Shown here: positions 17,375-26,668 of the stretch, piece by piece
Numbering within the stretch: position 1 is the stretch's first letter
Layout of the letters: each line of letters starts with the position of its first letter
Made by a program: the position numbers and the translations under genes
DNA from: Flavobacterium sp. SLB02
GTDB lineage: Bacteria > Bacteroidota > Bacteroidia > Flavobacteriales > Flavobacteriaceae
Reading direction: 5' to 3'
DNA length: 64,000 nucleotides
Assembly (NCBI RefSeq): GCF_009664855.1
Contig: NZ_CP045928.1
Coordinates: forward strand, 4,992,331 to 5,056,330
Notes under the pieces: model-generated
What the model was told of the DNA's origin: nothing
Databases searched by the model: none
The model's input: the letters and a program-made list of their open reading frames with translations, nothing else

Positions 17375-17630
17375 AAAAATTGTAGATTTCTGATTTTAGA
17401 TTGCACTATTCCACATTTTAAAATTTAGATTGAAAATCTACACTTATATAGAATTGAAGAATTCAGATTGAAAAATCTAAAACTAAAACAAGATTGCAGA
17501 ATATGGATTTATAAAGAAAAGATTGAAAAATCTAAAATCATAAATCTAAAATTAGAAGATTGCAGAATGAAGGTTATAGATCACAGATTGAAAAAATCTC
17601 AGATCTAAAATCTAAAATCCAAAATAAAAA
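17375..17630. repeat. AGATTgaaaAATCT repeat array between nuoD and nuoE
   Basis: A 256-base non-coding spacer with at least four small hairpins of the form AGATT-GAAA-AATCT (near 17427, 17466, 17520 and 17585), three copies of AGATTGCA, and tandem ATCTAAAATCTAAAATC at the end. Same sequence style as the nuoA-nuoB spacer. Origin and function unknown. Confidence 0.65.
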
Positions 17631-18161
17631 ATGGAACGTAAACATTACAAACAAGAAATAAATATGACCGAAGCATTGATTACCCGTATCAATGAATTGA
17701 TCAGTCATTATCCTGAAGGCAAACAAAAATCAGCGTTGTTGCCTGTTTTGCATGAAGTGCAAGATGCGCATAACAACTGGCTTAGCATTGAATTGCAAGA
17801 TAAAGTTGCCGAAATTCTTCAGATAAAACCAATTGAGGTATACGAAGTAGTTACATTTTATACCATGTTCAACCAAAAACCAATTGGAAAATACATGTTC
17901 GAGTTTTGCCAGACTTCTTGTTGTTGTTTAAATGGTGCCGAAAATTTAATGGATTATACTTCTGAGAAATTAGGCATTAAAATGGGAGAAACAACTCCGG
18001 ACGGAATGTTTACCATTGCCGGTGTAGAATGTTTAGGTGCCTGCGGATATGCTCCAATGTTACAATTAGGCGATTTCTACAAAGAAAAATTGACAGAAGA
18101 CAAGATAGATCAGTTAATCGCTGATTGTAAAGATGATAAAATAATATTACACGATAAATAA
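17631..18161 (+). CDS. nuoE: NADH-quinone oxidoreductase subunit E
   Basis: The 24-kDa-type subunit with [2Fe-2S] cluster N1a, 176 residues. Candidate ligands are C93 and one of C97-C99 in FCQTSCCCL, then C134 and C138 in VECLGACGY. The thioredoxin-like fold region ends near 160. An alternative ATG at 17664 (MTEALITRIN) would remove 11 residues that are poorly typical, so the start is uncertain. One base separates it from nuoF. Confidence 0.94.
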   Translation: MERKHYKQEINMTEALITRINELISHYPEGKQKSALLPVLHEVQDAHNNWLSIELQDKVAEILQIKPIEVYEVVTFYTMFNQKPIGKYMFEFCQTSCCCLNGAENLMDYTSEKLGIKMGETTPDGMFTIAGVECLGACGYAPMLQLGDFYKEKLTEDKIDQLIADCKDDKIILHDK

Positions 18162-18162
18162 G

Positions 18163-19530
18163 ATGTCACAAAAAATATTATTAGATAAAATCAATATTCC
18201 AGGAATTAAAACCTACGAAGTATATCGCCAAAATGGTGGTTATGCATCTGTAGAAAAAGCCCTAAAAACACTTACACCGGATGAAGTTACTGAAGAAGTA
18301 AAAAAATCAGGTCTTCGTGGTCGTGGAGGTGCAGGTTTCCCTGCCGGAATGAAATGGAGTTTTATTGATAAAAAATCTGGAAAACCAAGACACTTAGTTT
18401 GCAACGCCGACGAGTCTGAACCGGGAACTTTCAAAGATCGTTATTTGATGGAATTTATTCCTCACTTATTGATCGAAGGAATGATTACCTCAAGTTTTGC
18501 CTTAGGCGCTAACCTCTCATACATCTACATTCGTGGAGAATATATGTGGGTTTTCAAAATATTAGAAAGAGCCATCGCCGAAGCTAAAGCTGCCGGTTGG
18601 TTAGGAAAAAATATATTAGGTACTGGTTACGATTTAGAACTATATGTTCACTGTGGAGCTGGAGCTTATATTTGCGGAGAAGAAACTGCACTTATCGAGT
18701 CTCTTGAAGGTAAAAGAGGAAATCCTCGTATCAAACCACCTTTCCCTGCCGTTTCAGGTCTTTGGGCAAACCCAACGGTAGTAAACAATGTTGAAACTAT
18801 CGCTACTGTGCCGTGGATCATCAATAATTCTGGTGATGATTATGCTAAAATTGGTATCGGTCGTTCAACAGGAACTAAATTAATCTCTGCTTCAGGACAT
18901 ATCAAAAACCCAGGAGTTTATGAAATTGAATTAGGATTATCCGTTGATGAATTCATGAATTCTGACGAGTATTTAGGAGGAATGTCTTCAAGCCGTCCTT
19001 TGAAAGCATTTGTACCAGGAGGATCTTCAGTGCCAATTTTACCGGCTGAACTAATTTTTAAAACAGCAAACGGAGAAGACAGATTAATGTCTTACGAATC
19101 TTTGAGTGATGGTGGTTTTGCTACCGGATCTATGTTAGGTTCAGGAGGATTTATTGTTTACAATGACACTTCTTGTATCGTAAGAAACACCTGGAATTTT
19201 TCTCGTTTCTATCACCACGAATCCTGCGGACAATGTACTCCTTGTCGTGAAGGAACTGGATGGTTAGAAAAAATATTATGGAGAATCGAAAACGGCCAAG
19301 GCCGTGAAGAGGATATCGAATTATTGTGGAGTATTCAAAGTAAAATCGAGGGTAATACGATTTGTCCGCTTGGAGATGCAGCAGCATGGCCAGTAGCAGC
19401 GGCGATTCGTCACTTTAGAGATGAATTTGAATATCACGTTCGTTTCCCTGAAAAAATAAAAAACAGAGATCACTTTGTAGCCGAACCTTTTTCGCAAGTA
19501 AAACATTTAGTAGGCAAACAAACAGTTTAA
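18163..19530 (+). CDS. nuoF: NADH-quinone oxidoreductase subunit F
   Basis: NADH-oxidising subunit of complex I, 455 residues, binding NADH, FMN and cluster N3. The FMN/NADH loop GLRGRGGAGFPAGMKW is at about 50-65, followed by the Glu-rich NADESEPGTFKDR. The [4Fe-4S] ligands are in ESCGQCTPCREG (near 354-360) plus the cysteine of NTICPLGDAA (near 400). Follows nuoE by 1 base. Confidence 0.97.
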   Translation: MSQKILLDKINIPGIKTYEVYRQNGGYASVEKALKTLTPDEVTEEVKKSGLRGRGGAGFPAGMKWSFIDKKSGKPRHLVCNADESEPGTFKDRYLMEFIPHLLIEGMITSSFALGANLSYIYIRGEYMWVFKILERAIAEAKAAGWLGKNILGTGYDLELYVHCGAGAYICGEETALIESLEGKRGNPRIKPPFPAVSGLWANPTVVNNVETIATVPWIINNSGDDYAKIGIGRSTGTKLISASGHIKNPGVYEIELGLSVDEFMNSDEYLGGMSSSRPLKAFVPGGSSVPILPAELIFKTANGEDRLMSYESLSDGGFATGSMLGSGGFIVYNDTSCIVRNTWNFSRFYHHESCGQCTPCREGTGWLEKILWRIENGQGREEDIELLWSIQSKIEGNTICPLGDAAAWPVAAAIRHFRDEFEYHVRFPEKIKNRDHFVAEPFSQVKHLVGKQTV

Positions 19531-19551
19531 AAATAGTTTCAAGTTTCAATC

Positions 19552-19603
19552 TTTTTTAGTTTCAAGTACAACAACCTGAAACTTTAAACCTGAAACTAAA
19601 AAA
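19552..19603. repeat. Inverted repeat between nuoF and nuoG
   Basis: 13-bp perfect arms TTTTTTAGTTTCA (19552-19564) and its complement (19591-19603), with extra GTTTCAAG and CCTGAAAC copies nearby. It could form an intercistronic hairpin; the downstream poly-A rather than poly-T argues against a terminator on the plus strand. Confidence 0.6.
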
Positions 19604-19614
19604 ACAAAACAAAG

Positions 19615-20646
19615 ATGAAAGTAACCATAGACGGTCAAAGTATAGACGTAGAGCCAGGAACAACGATCCTGCAGGCTGCACGTATGATTGGTGGAGATTT
19701 GGTTCCGCCAGCCATGTGCTATTACTCAAAATTAAAAGGCAGCGGCGGAAAATGTCGTTGTTGTTTAGTTGAAGTTTCTAAAGGAAGTGAGGCTGACCCA
19801 AGACCAATGCCAAAATTAATGGCATCTTGTGTAACAGGATGTATGGACGGAATGGAAGTAAACAGTAAATCGTCGGCTCGTGTAACTGAGGCACGTAAAT
19901 CTGTAACTGAATTTCTATTGATCAATCACCCGTTAGATTGCCCAATTTGTGATCAGGCTGGTGAATGTGATCTTCAAAACTTAAGTTTTGAGCACGGAAA
20001 TCCGAAATCACGTTTTATTGAAGAAAAAAGAACATTTGAGCCAGAAGATATTGGCCCACATATTCAACTACATATGAACCGTTGTATCTTATGTCAAAGA
20101 TGTGTACAAGTGGCAGATCAATTGACAGATAACAGAGTTCACGGAGTATTAGATCGTGGTGATCACGCTAATATTTCTACCGGAATTTCCAAAGCAATCG
20201 ACAACGAGTTTTCTGGAAACATGATCGACGTTTGCCCGGTTGGAGCTTTAACAGATAAAACTTTCCGTTTTAAATCAAGGGTTTGGTTCAACAAACCTTT
20301 CAACGCTCATAGAGAATGCACAACTCCGGGATGTTGTGGTAAAACAACTGTATGGATGTTTGGAGGAGAAATTCAACGTGTAACTGGTCGTAAAGACGAG
20401 TATCATGAAGTAGAAGAATTCATCTGCAACAGCTGTCGTTTTGATCATAAAAACGTGAATGACTGGGTTATTGAAGGTCCAAGAGAATTTGAAAAAGATT
20501 CTGTTATCAACCAAAATAATTACACTCAAAAATTAGAGAAAGTTGAAATTGATACTGAAAAGAATATTCTTTTAGGTAGAGATGCCGATCGTAAAAAAAT
20601 TAGTATGGCCGCAATTCCATTAACAACTAATGATAAAAAATCTTAA
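19615..20646 (+). CDS. nuoG: NADH-quinone oxidoreductase subunit G, short form
   Basis: Iron-sulfur subunit of the NADH module, 343 residues. The N-terminal [2Fe-2S] ferredoxin domain has C35, C47, C50 and C72. The His/Cys-ligated cluster follows (NHPLDCPICDQAGECDLQ, H105 and three Cys), then the [4Fe-4S] ligands in NRCILCQRCVQ and CPVGAL. About 100 residues after this carry further cysteines (TTPGCCGKT, CNSCRFDH). The large molybdopterin-oxidoreductase-like domain of E. coli NuoG (about 900 residues) is absent. The stop and following gene are clean, so this is the natural short form, not a truncation. Confidence 0.93.
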   Translation: MKVTIDGQSIDVEPGTTILQAARMIGGDLVPPAMCYYSKLKGSGGKCRCCLVEVSKGSEADPRPMPKLMASCVTGCMDGMEVNSKSSARVTEARKSVTEFLLINHPLDCPICDQAGECDLQNLSFEHGNPKSRFIEEKRTFEPEDIGPHIQLHMNRCILCQRCVQVADQLTDNRVHGVLDRGDHANISTGISKAIDNEFSGNMIDVCPVGALTDKTFRFKSRVWFNKPFNAHRECTTPGCCGKTTVWMFGGEIQRVTGRKDEYHEVEEFICNSCRFDHKNVNDWVIEGPREFEKDSVINQNNYTQKLEKVEIDTEKNILLGRDADRKKISMAAIPLTTNDKKS

Positions 20647-20649
20647 GAA

Positions 20650-21702
20650 ATGGAAAGTGCATTTATTATAGAAAAAAGTGTTGTTATTATTGTCGTTTTC
20701 GCGATAACTATGATTATGGCAATGTATTCTACCTGGGCTGAACGTAAAGTTGCAGCTTTTCTACAAGATCGTGTGGGGCCTAACCGTGCAGGATGGGGTG
20801 GTTTATTACAACCTCTTGCAGATGGTATGAAATTATTCTCGAAAGAAGAGTTTTTCCCAAATACACCAAACAAATTTTTATTTGTTGTAGGACCTGCAAT
20901 TGCCATGAGTACTGCCTTAATGACAAGTGCTGTTATTCCCTGGGGAGACAAATTGCATGTTTTTGGCCGCGATGTAGTTTTACAGGCAACTGATATTAAT
21001 ATTGGTATATTATACATTTTTGGGGTACTTTCAGTAGGAGTTTACGGTATCATGATTGGGGGATGGGCTTCGAACAATAAATTCTCATTAATGGGAGCTA
21101 TTCGTGCAGCATCTCAAATGGTTTCGTATGAAGTTGCTATGGGATTATCAATAATTGCATTGTTGATGATGACCGGAACTTTAAGCTTAAAAACGATTTC
21201 TGAGCAACAAGCCGGAATGAACTGGAATGTATTTTATCAGCCTTTATCATTCTTAATTTTCCTAATCTGTTCGTTTGCAGAAACTAACAGAACTCCTTTT
21301 GACTTAGCAGAATGTGAAAACGAATTAATTGGAGGTTACCATACAGAATATTCATCGATGAAAATGGGATTCTATTTATTTGCTGAATATGCCAGTATGT
21401 TTATCTCTGCTACAATTATTTCTGTTTTGTTCTTTGGCGGATACAATTACCCTGGAATGCAATGGATGGTAGAAAATGTAGGTGTCAATACAGCTAATTT
21501 ACTTGGAATTGCAGCATTGTTTGCAAAATTATGTTTCTTCATATTTTTCTATATGTGGGTACGCTGGACAATTCCGAGATTTAGATATGACCAATTAATG
21601 AATCTGGGCTGGAGAATTTTAATTCCACTTTCGATCATTAATATCATGATTACAGGTGTTGTAATATTAAGACACGATATTGCAGCCGCTTTAGGATTCT
21701 AA
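20650..21702 (+). CDS. nuoH: NADH-quinone oxidoreductase subunit H
   Basis: Membrane subunit at the quinone-entry interface, 350 residues with eight or nine helices. Motifs include AFLQDRVGPNRAGWGGLLQPLADGMKLF (about 37-64) and ETNRTPFDLAECENELIGGYHTEYS (about 214-238), the conserved acidic loop. Three bases after nuoG. Confidence 0.97.
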   Translation: MESAFIIEKSVVIIVVFAITMIMAMYSTWAERKVAAFLQDRVGPNRAGWGGLLQPLADGMKLFSKEEFFPNTPNKFLFVVGPAIAMSTALMTSAVIPWGDKLHVFGRDVVLQATDINIGILYIFGVLSVGVYGIMIGGWASNNKFSLMGAIRAASQMVSYEVAMGLSIIALLMMTGTLSLKTISEQQAGMNWNVFYQPLSFLIFLICSFAETNRTPFDLAECENELIGGYHTEYSSMKMGFYLFAEYASMFISATIISVLFFGGYNYPGMQWMVENVGVNTANLLGIAALFAKLCFFIFFYMWVRWTIPRFRYDQLMNLGWRILIPLSIINIMITGVVILRHDIAAALGF

Positions 21703-21714
21703 GAACCATAGTAC

Positions 21715-21789
21715 CTAGACCCGATAGAAGCGGCATCCTTTAATTTTTTTCTTTAAAAAATTAAAGATATAGCGGATAGCGGGATTAGC
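21715..21789. repeat. CCCGATAG-type intergenic hairpin element
   Basis: Ends are CTAGACCCGATAG and GATAGCGGGATTAG, an imperfect inverted pair, with an inner AT-rich hairpin (CTTTAATTTTTT / AAAAAATTAAAG). A second element with the same ends but another inner stem is at 47635-47707. Confidence 0.7.
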
Positions 21790-21858
21790 TTCAAATAATA
21801 ATAAAATAGATTTGATTTGTTTCATACAAATAGTAAATCGTAAATCATACATTAAAAA

Positions 21859-22404
21859 ATGTCAATAGAAACTATATCATTATCCGGTAGAAAAAAGATG
21901 GTCTCTAATAAAGAGATGACTTTTTTAGAGCGAATGTATCTTGTGGCGATTGTCAAAGGATTGTTTATCACACTTAAACACTTATTCAGAAAAAAAGTGA
22001 CGATTCACTATCCTGAACAAGTGCGTGAAATGAGTCCGGTTTATCGCGGTCAGCACCAGTTGAAACGTGATGAGCAAGGTCGTGAAAACTGTACCGCTTG
22101 CGGATTATGTGCCTTATCATGCCCCGCAGAAGCGATCACAATGAAAGCGGCTGAACGTAAAGCTGATGAAAAACATTTGTACAGAGAAGAAAAATATGCT
22201 TCGATCTACGAGATCAATATGTTACGTTGTATTTTTTGTGGTTTATGTGAAGAAGCCTGTCCAAAAGATGCTATTTATTTGACTACTTCGAAAGTATTGG
22301 TTCCTTCTAGCTATGAAAGAGAAGATTTCATTTTTGGAAAAGACAGATTAGTAATGCCTCTTGATGTGGCGATCAAAAATGCTCAACTTAATAATGCTAA
22401 CTAA
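21859..22404 (+). CDS. nuoI: NADH-quinone oxidoreductase subunit I
   Basis: Ferredoxin-like subunit with clusters N6a and N6b, 181 residues. Two CxxCxxCxxxCP motifs are present: NCTACGLCALSCPAEAI (about 74-90) and RCIFCGLCEEACPKDAI (about 119-135). It ends exactly where nuoJ begins. A repeat element occupies most of the gap to nuoH. Confidence 0.97.
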   Translation: MSIETISLSGRKKMVSNKEMTFLERMYLVAIVKGLFITLKHLFRKKVTIHYPEQVREMSPVYRGQHQLKRDEQGRENCTACGLCALSCPAEAITMKAAERKADEKHLYREEKYASIYEINMLRCIFCGLCEEACPKDAIYLTTSKVLVPSSYEREDFIFGKDRLVMPLDVAIKNAQLNNAN

Positions 22405-22944
22405 ATGATACATATTCCTGATTTTGCACACGCAACAACTGTACAAATTATATTTTGTTTCTTAGCGTTTATTACGGTGATTACCGCATTTTTGACCATT
22501 TTTAGCAGAAACCCAATTCACAGTGCTATCTACTTAGTAATTTGTTTCTTCTCGATTGCAGGTCACTATTTATTATTAAATGCTCAGTTTTTGGCTATTG
22601 TACATATTATAGTCTACTCTGGAGCAATCATGATTTTATTCCTGTTTACGATCATGTTGATGAACCTGAACGAACAACGGGAAGTACACAGACCTAGAAT
22701 TACACGTTTAGGCGCGATTGTTTCTTTTTGCTTGATTTGCATTGTATTAATTGCAATTTTCATCAACTCTAAGCCAATTGTTGAGTACGACCCATCTAAT
22801 GGAGAAGATTTCCAATCGATTAAAGTATTGGGTAAAATATTATTGAACGAATATATGGTTCCGTTTGAATTTGCTTCGATCTTGCTTTTAGTAGCAATGA
22901 TTGGAACTGTACTATTGTCTAAAAAAGAAAAATTAAATAAATAA
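22405..22944 (+). CDS. nuoJ: NADH-quinone oxidoreductase subunit J
   Basis: Membrane subunit J, 179 residues, five helices, with the family segment NPIHSAIYLVICFFSIAGHYLLLNAQFLAI shown as two helices near 32-61 and the conserved IVYSGAIMILFLF. Zero-base gap after nuoI; its stop overlaps the nuoK start by one base (TAATG). Confidence 0.95.
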   Translation: MIHIPDFAHATTVQIIFCFLAFITVITAFLTIFSRNPIHSAIYLVICFFSIAGHYLLLNAQFLAIVHIIVYSGAIMILFLFTIMLMNLNEQREVHRPRITRLGAIVSFCLICIVLIAIFINSKPIVEYDPSNGEDFQSIKVLGKILLNEYMVPFEFASILLLVAMIGTVLLSKKEKLNK

Positions 22945-23264
22945 TGGGTAATATATTAAATCAAATAGGTATTGAAAACTACATTTTTTTAAGTGTTGTA
23001 CTTTTCTGTATTGGTATTTTTGGTGTATTGTACAGACGAAATGCTATTATCGTTTTCATGTCTATCGAAATCATGTTGAATGCTGTTAACCTTTTATTTG
23101 TTGCTTTTTCAACTTATCATCAAGATGCACAAGGACAAGTCTTTGTATTCTTCTCGATGGCAGTTGCTGCGGCAGAAGTTGCAGTTGGATTGGCTATTTT
23201 AGTTTCGATCTTTAGAAATTTAGGTTCGATTAGTATCGATAATTTAAAAAATTTAAAAGGATAA
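22944..23264 (+). CDS. nuoK: NADH-quinone oxidoreductase subunit K
   Basis: Small antiporter-like membrane subunit, 106 residues, three helices. Conserved membrane glutamates lie in MSIEIMLNAVNLLFVAF and AVAAAEVAVGLAI. Translationally coupled to nuoJ by a one-base overlap. Confidence 0.96.
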   Translation: MGNILNQIGIENYIFLSVVLFCIGIFGVLYRRNAIIVFMSIEIMLNAVNLLFVAFSTYHQDAQGQVFVFFSMAVAAAEVAVGLAILVSIFRNLGSISIDNLKNLKG

Positions 23265-23270
23265 ATAGAA

Positions 23271-25154
23271 ATGGATACCAATTTAGCTTTACTTTTAGTT
23301 TTATCTCCTTTTTTAGGATTTTTAATCAATGTTTTCTTTGGCAAGAGCTTAGGGAAAACAGTTTCAGGAATCATTGGGACTGCTACTGTAGTAGTTTCTT
23401 TTGCTGTGACACTTTTCTTTTTCAATCAAATCAGCCAAACCAAACAAGCCCTTCAGGTTACTTTATTTGACTGGATTGAAATTAGCAACATAAAAATTAA
23501 TCTTGGATTTTTATTAGATCAATTATCATTACTTTGGTTGCTTTTTGTAACCGGTATTGGATCATTGATTCACTTATACTCTATCAGCTATATGCACGAC
23601 GATGAGAATATGCACAAGTTTTTTGCATATTTGAATCTGTTTGTATTCTTCATGATTACACTTGTAATTGGAAGTAACTTATTAGTTCTATTTATTGGTT
23701 GGGAAGGTGTTGGACTTTGCTCGTACTTATTAATTGGATTTTGGCATAAAAACCAGGATTACAATGATGCTGCGAAAAAAGCTTTCATCATGAACAGAAT
23801 TGGAGATTTAGGTCTTTTAATCGGAATGTTCATTCTTGGTTCGATGTTCTCGACTTTAGATTATGCAACTTTAAAAACTGCAATTGCCGGAGCAACAAAC
23901 TTAGATACTACTTTGCTTTCATTAGCTGCTTTGTGTTTATTTATTGGAGCTTGTGGTAAATCGGCACAAATTCCATTATATACCTGGTTACCTGATGCGA
24001 TGGCTGGACCAACTCCGGTTTCTGCATTGATTCACGCTGCAACAATGGTTACAGCTGGTATCTTTATGATCACCAGATTAAACTTTATTTTTGATTTAGC
24101 ACCGGATGTTCAAACCGTTATTGCTGTTATTGGAGCTATTACTTCATTAGTCGCTGCAACAATTGGTTTAGTTCAGACCGATATCAAAAAAGTATTGGCT
24201 TACTCTACCGTTTCTCAGTTAGGTTTAATGTTTTTAGCCTTAGGATTTGGTGCTTATGAAGTAGCTGTTTTTCACGTCATAACGCACGCTTTCTTTAAAG
24301 CTTGTTTGTTCTTAGGATCAGGATCTGTTATTCACGGTTTACACGGAGAACAGGATATGCGTAAAATGGGTGGTTTGCGTAAAGCAATGCCTATCACTTT
24401 CTGGACAATGTTGATTTCATCATTAGCTATTTCAGGGGTTCCATTTTTCTCAGGTTTCTTCTCTAAAGATGAAATTTTATTGACTGCTTTCGAACATAGT
24501 AAAGCGCTTTATGCTATTGGATCTATTGCTTCTATCATGACAGCATTTTATATGTTCAGATTGATGTTCCTTACTTTCTTTAAAGATTTTAGAGGAACCG
24601 AAGAGCAAAAACATCATTTACACGAAAGTGACGGATTGATTACTTTCCCTTTAATCATTTTAGCAATTCTGGCTACTTTTGGCGGTCTTATCAGCTTGCC
24701 TGGAAATAGCTGGCTGAATGAATATTTGGCTCCGCTTTTCACGAAAGTGGCAGGAGAAGAACATCATTTAGGCACAACAGAATATACCTTAATGGGGGTG
24801 GCTGTTTTAGGCGGATTATTAGGTATTTTGATTGCTTACATGAAATACTTCAAACAAGATAATGTTCCAGAAGCAGATGAAAACATTACAGGTTTCACCA
24901 AAGTTTTATACAACAAATATTATGTAGACGAAGCTTACGACGCTATATTTGTGCGCTCTATTAACGGATTATCAAGATTTTTCAGAGACTATATAGAGAC
25001 TGGTTTATCTGCTCTTGTTTTTGGATTAGGAAAAGTAACGAATGAACTTGCTTTTCAGGGTAAAAAATTACAAAACGGAAGTATCGGATTATATCTTTTT
25101 GCCTTTGTTTTGGGTCTTTGCGCCATTGTTTCCTATATATTTTTAGCTAAATAA
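23271..25154 (+). CDS. nuoL: NADH-quinone oxidoreductase subunit L
   Basis: Largest antiporter-like, proton-pumping subunit, 627 residues with about 16 helices. Typical segments are IGWEGVGLCSYLLIGFW (about 143-159), PLYTWLPDAMAGPTPVSALIHAATMVTAG (proton channel lysine/histidine region) and the long amphipathic helix region at the C-terminus. Six bases after nuoK. Confidence 0.97.
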   Translation: MDTNLALLLVLSPFLGFLINVFFGKSLGKTVSGIIGTATVVVSFAVTLFFFNQISQTKQALQVTLFDWIEISNIKINLGFLLDQLSLLWLLFVTGIGSLIHLYSISYMHDDENMHKFFAYLNLFVFFMITLVIGSNLLVLFIGWEGVGLCSYLLIGFWHKNQDYNDAAKKAFIMNRIGDLGLLIGMFILGSMFSTLDYATLKTAIAGATNLDTTLLSLAALCLFIGACGKSAQIPLYTWLPDAMAGPTPVSALIHAATMVTAGIFMITRLNFIFDLAPDVQTVIAVIGAITSLVAATIGLVQTDIKKVLAYSTVSQLGLMFLALGFGAYEVAVFHVITHAFFKACLFLGSGSVIHGLHGEQDMRKMGGLRKAMPITFWTMLISSLAISGVPFFSGFFSKDEILLTAFEHSKALYAIGSIASIMTAFYMFRLMFLTFFKDFRGTEEQKHHLHESDGLITFPLIILAILATFGGLISLPGNSWLNEYLAPLFTKVAGEEHHLGTTEYTLMGVAVLGGLLGILIAYMKYFKQDNVPEADENITGFTKVLYNKYYVDEAYDAIFVRSINGLSRFFRDYIETGLSALVFGLGKVTNELAFQGKKLQNGSIGLYLFAFVLGLCAIVSYIFLAK

Positions 25155-25164
25155 TTTTACAACT

Positions 25165-26604
25165 ATGAACGTTTCTCTTATATTAATTATTCTTCTAATT
25201 GGTGCATTTGTCACTTATTTTGCTGGCGACAAACTAGCATCTAAAGTAGCTTTGTTCTTTAGTTTGGCGGCTTTAGGTTGTTCAATTGTATTGCTAAATC
25301 ATTTTTATGCAGGCGAAAATATCAGTTTAATAAACTCCTGGATTACAAAACCTAATATTTCATTTGCTCTAAATGCGGATGGATTAGGAATTGCAATGTT
25401 ATTATTGACTGTTGCTTTGACACCAATCATTATATTCTCTTCTTTTGGGAATGAATATAAAAATGCAAAAGGTTTTTACGCTTTAATCTTATTTATGGCT
25501 TTTGCTATGACAGGAACTTTCCTTGCAGCAGATGGTCTTTTATATTATATCTTTTGGGAATTAGCACTTATTCCTATTTACTTTATTGCGCTTATTTGGG
25601 GTAACGGTGATGCCGAAGAACGCAGAAAAGCAGTGGTTAAATTCTTTATTTACACACTTGCAGGTTCATTGTTCATGTTAATTGCTTTTATCTATTTATA
25701 TCAAAAAGCAGGAAGCTTCTTAATCGAAGATTTATACAAATTAAATCTATCGGCTAGTGAACAACTTTGGATATTCTTAGCTTTCTTCCTGGCTTATGCT
25801 ATTAAAATCCCGATTATTCCTTTCCATACATGGCAGGCAAATGTGTACCAAAAAGCGCCAACTGTTGGAACAATGCTTTTATCTGGTATCATGCTAAAAA
25901 TGGGATTATACAGTGTTATTCGTTGGCAATTGCCAATTGCACCATTGGCTGCAAAAGAATACATGAATATTTTCATCGCTTTAGGAATTGCTGGTGTTAT
26001 TTACGGATCAATCGTAGCTTTAAGACAAAGAGATTTAAAGAAATTATTGGCTTATTCTTCATTAGCACACGTTGGATTAATTGCTGCAGGAACGTACACT
26101 TTAACTATTGATGGTTTACGCGGAGCTGTTCTACAAATGATTGCTCACGGTTTTGTTGTAGTAGGATTGTTCTTTGCCGCCGAAGTTATCTTTAGAAGAT
26201 TCGAAACCAGAGAAATTAATGAATTGGGTGGTATTCGTACTCAATCTCCAAAATTTACTTCTATGTTTTTAATTTTGGTATTGGCTTCAGTAGCTTTACC
26301 AGGTACTTTTAATTTCGTTGGAGAGTTTACTGTTTTGTATAGTCTTTCTCAAATTAATATTTGGTTTGCTGTTTTAGGCGGAACCACTATTATTTTAGGA
26401 GCTTATTATATGCTTAAAATGTTTCAAAATGTAATGTTAGGTGAAACCAATACTAAAACTTTTGCAGATGTTTCTGTTAATGAAGGAATTTCATTTGTAG
26501 TAATTATTGCGGTTTTAATATTATTCGGATTTTATCCAAAACCAATTACAGACTTGATTACACCTAGTTTAGAAACGATTCTAAACGTTATCAATAAAAA
26601 TTAA
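25165..26604 (+). CDS. nuoM: NADH-quinone oxidoreductase subunit M
   Basis: Antiporter-like membrane subunit, 479 residues, about 14 helices. Conserved glutamate in YYIFWELALIPIYFIALIWG and the PFHTWQANVYQKAPTVGTMLLSG segment identify NuoM. It follows nuoL by 10 bases and precedes nuoN by 64 bases. Confidence 0.97.
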   Translation: MNVSLILIILLIGAFVTYFAGDKLASKVALFFSLAALGCSIVLLNHFYAGENISLINSWITKPNISFALNADGLGIAMLLLTVALTPIIIFSSFGNEYKNAKGFYALILFMAFAMTGTFLAADGLLYYIFWELALIPIYFIALIWGNGDAEERRKAVVKFFIYTLAGSLFMLIAFIYLYQKAGSFLIEDLYKLNLSASEQLWIFLAFFLAYAIKIPIIPFHTWQANVYQKAPTVGTMLLSGIMLKMGLYSVIRWQLPIAPLAAKEYMNIFIALGIAGVIYGSIVALRQRDLKKLLAYSSLAHVGLIAAGTYTLTIDGLRGAVLQMIAHGFVVVGLFFAAEVIFRRFETREINELGGIRTQSPKFTSMFLILVLASVALPGTFNFVGEFTVLYSLSQINIWFAVLGGTTIILGAYYMLKMFQNVMLGETNTKTFADVSVNEGISFVVIIAVLILFGFYPKPITDLITPSLETILNVINKN

Positions 26605-26668
26605 TATTTTAAATAAAAATAAATTAGGGCATCATTAGTTTGAGATTTCCTAAATCAAAAAAACAAAA

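Noticed and set aside
17375..17630. CRISPR array in the repetitive nuoD-nuoE spacer
   Set aside because: Units are 8-18 bases, degenerate and unevenly spaced, with no unique spacers of constant length and no cas genes.
19615..20646. NuoG truncated by mutation
   Set aside because: The stop is followed after 3 bases by nuoH and no further NuoG sequence is found in any frame, so the short form is the native gene.
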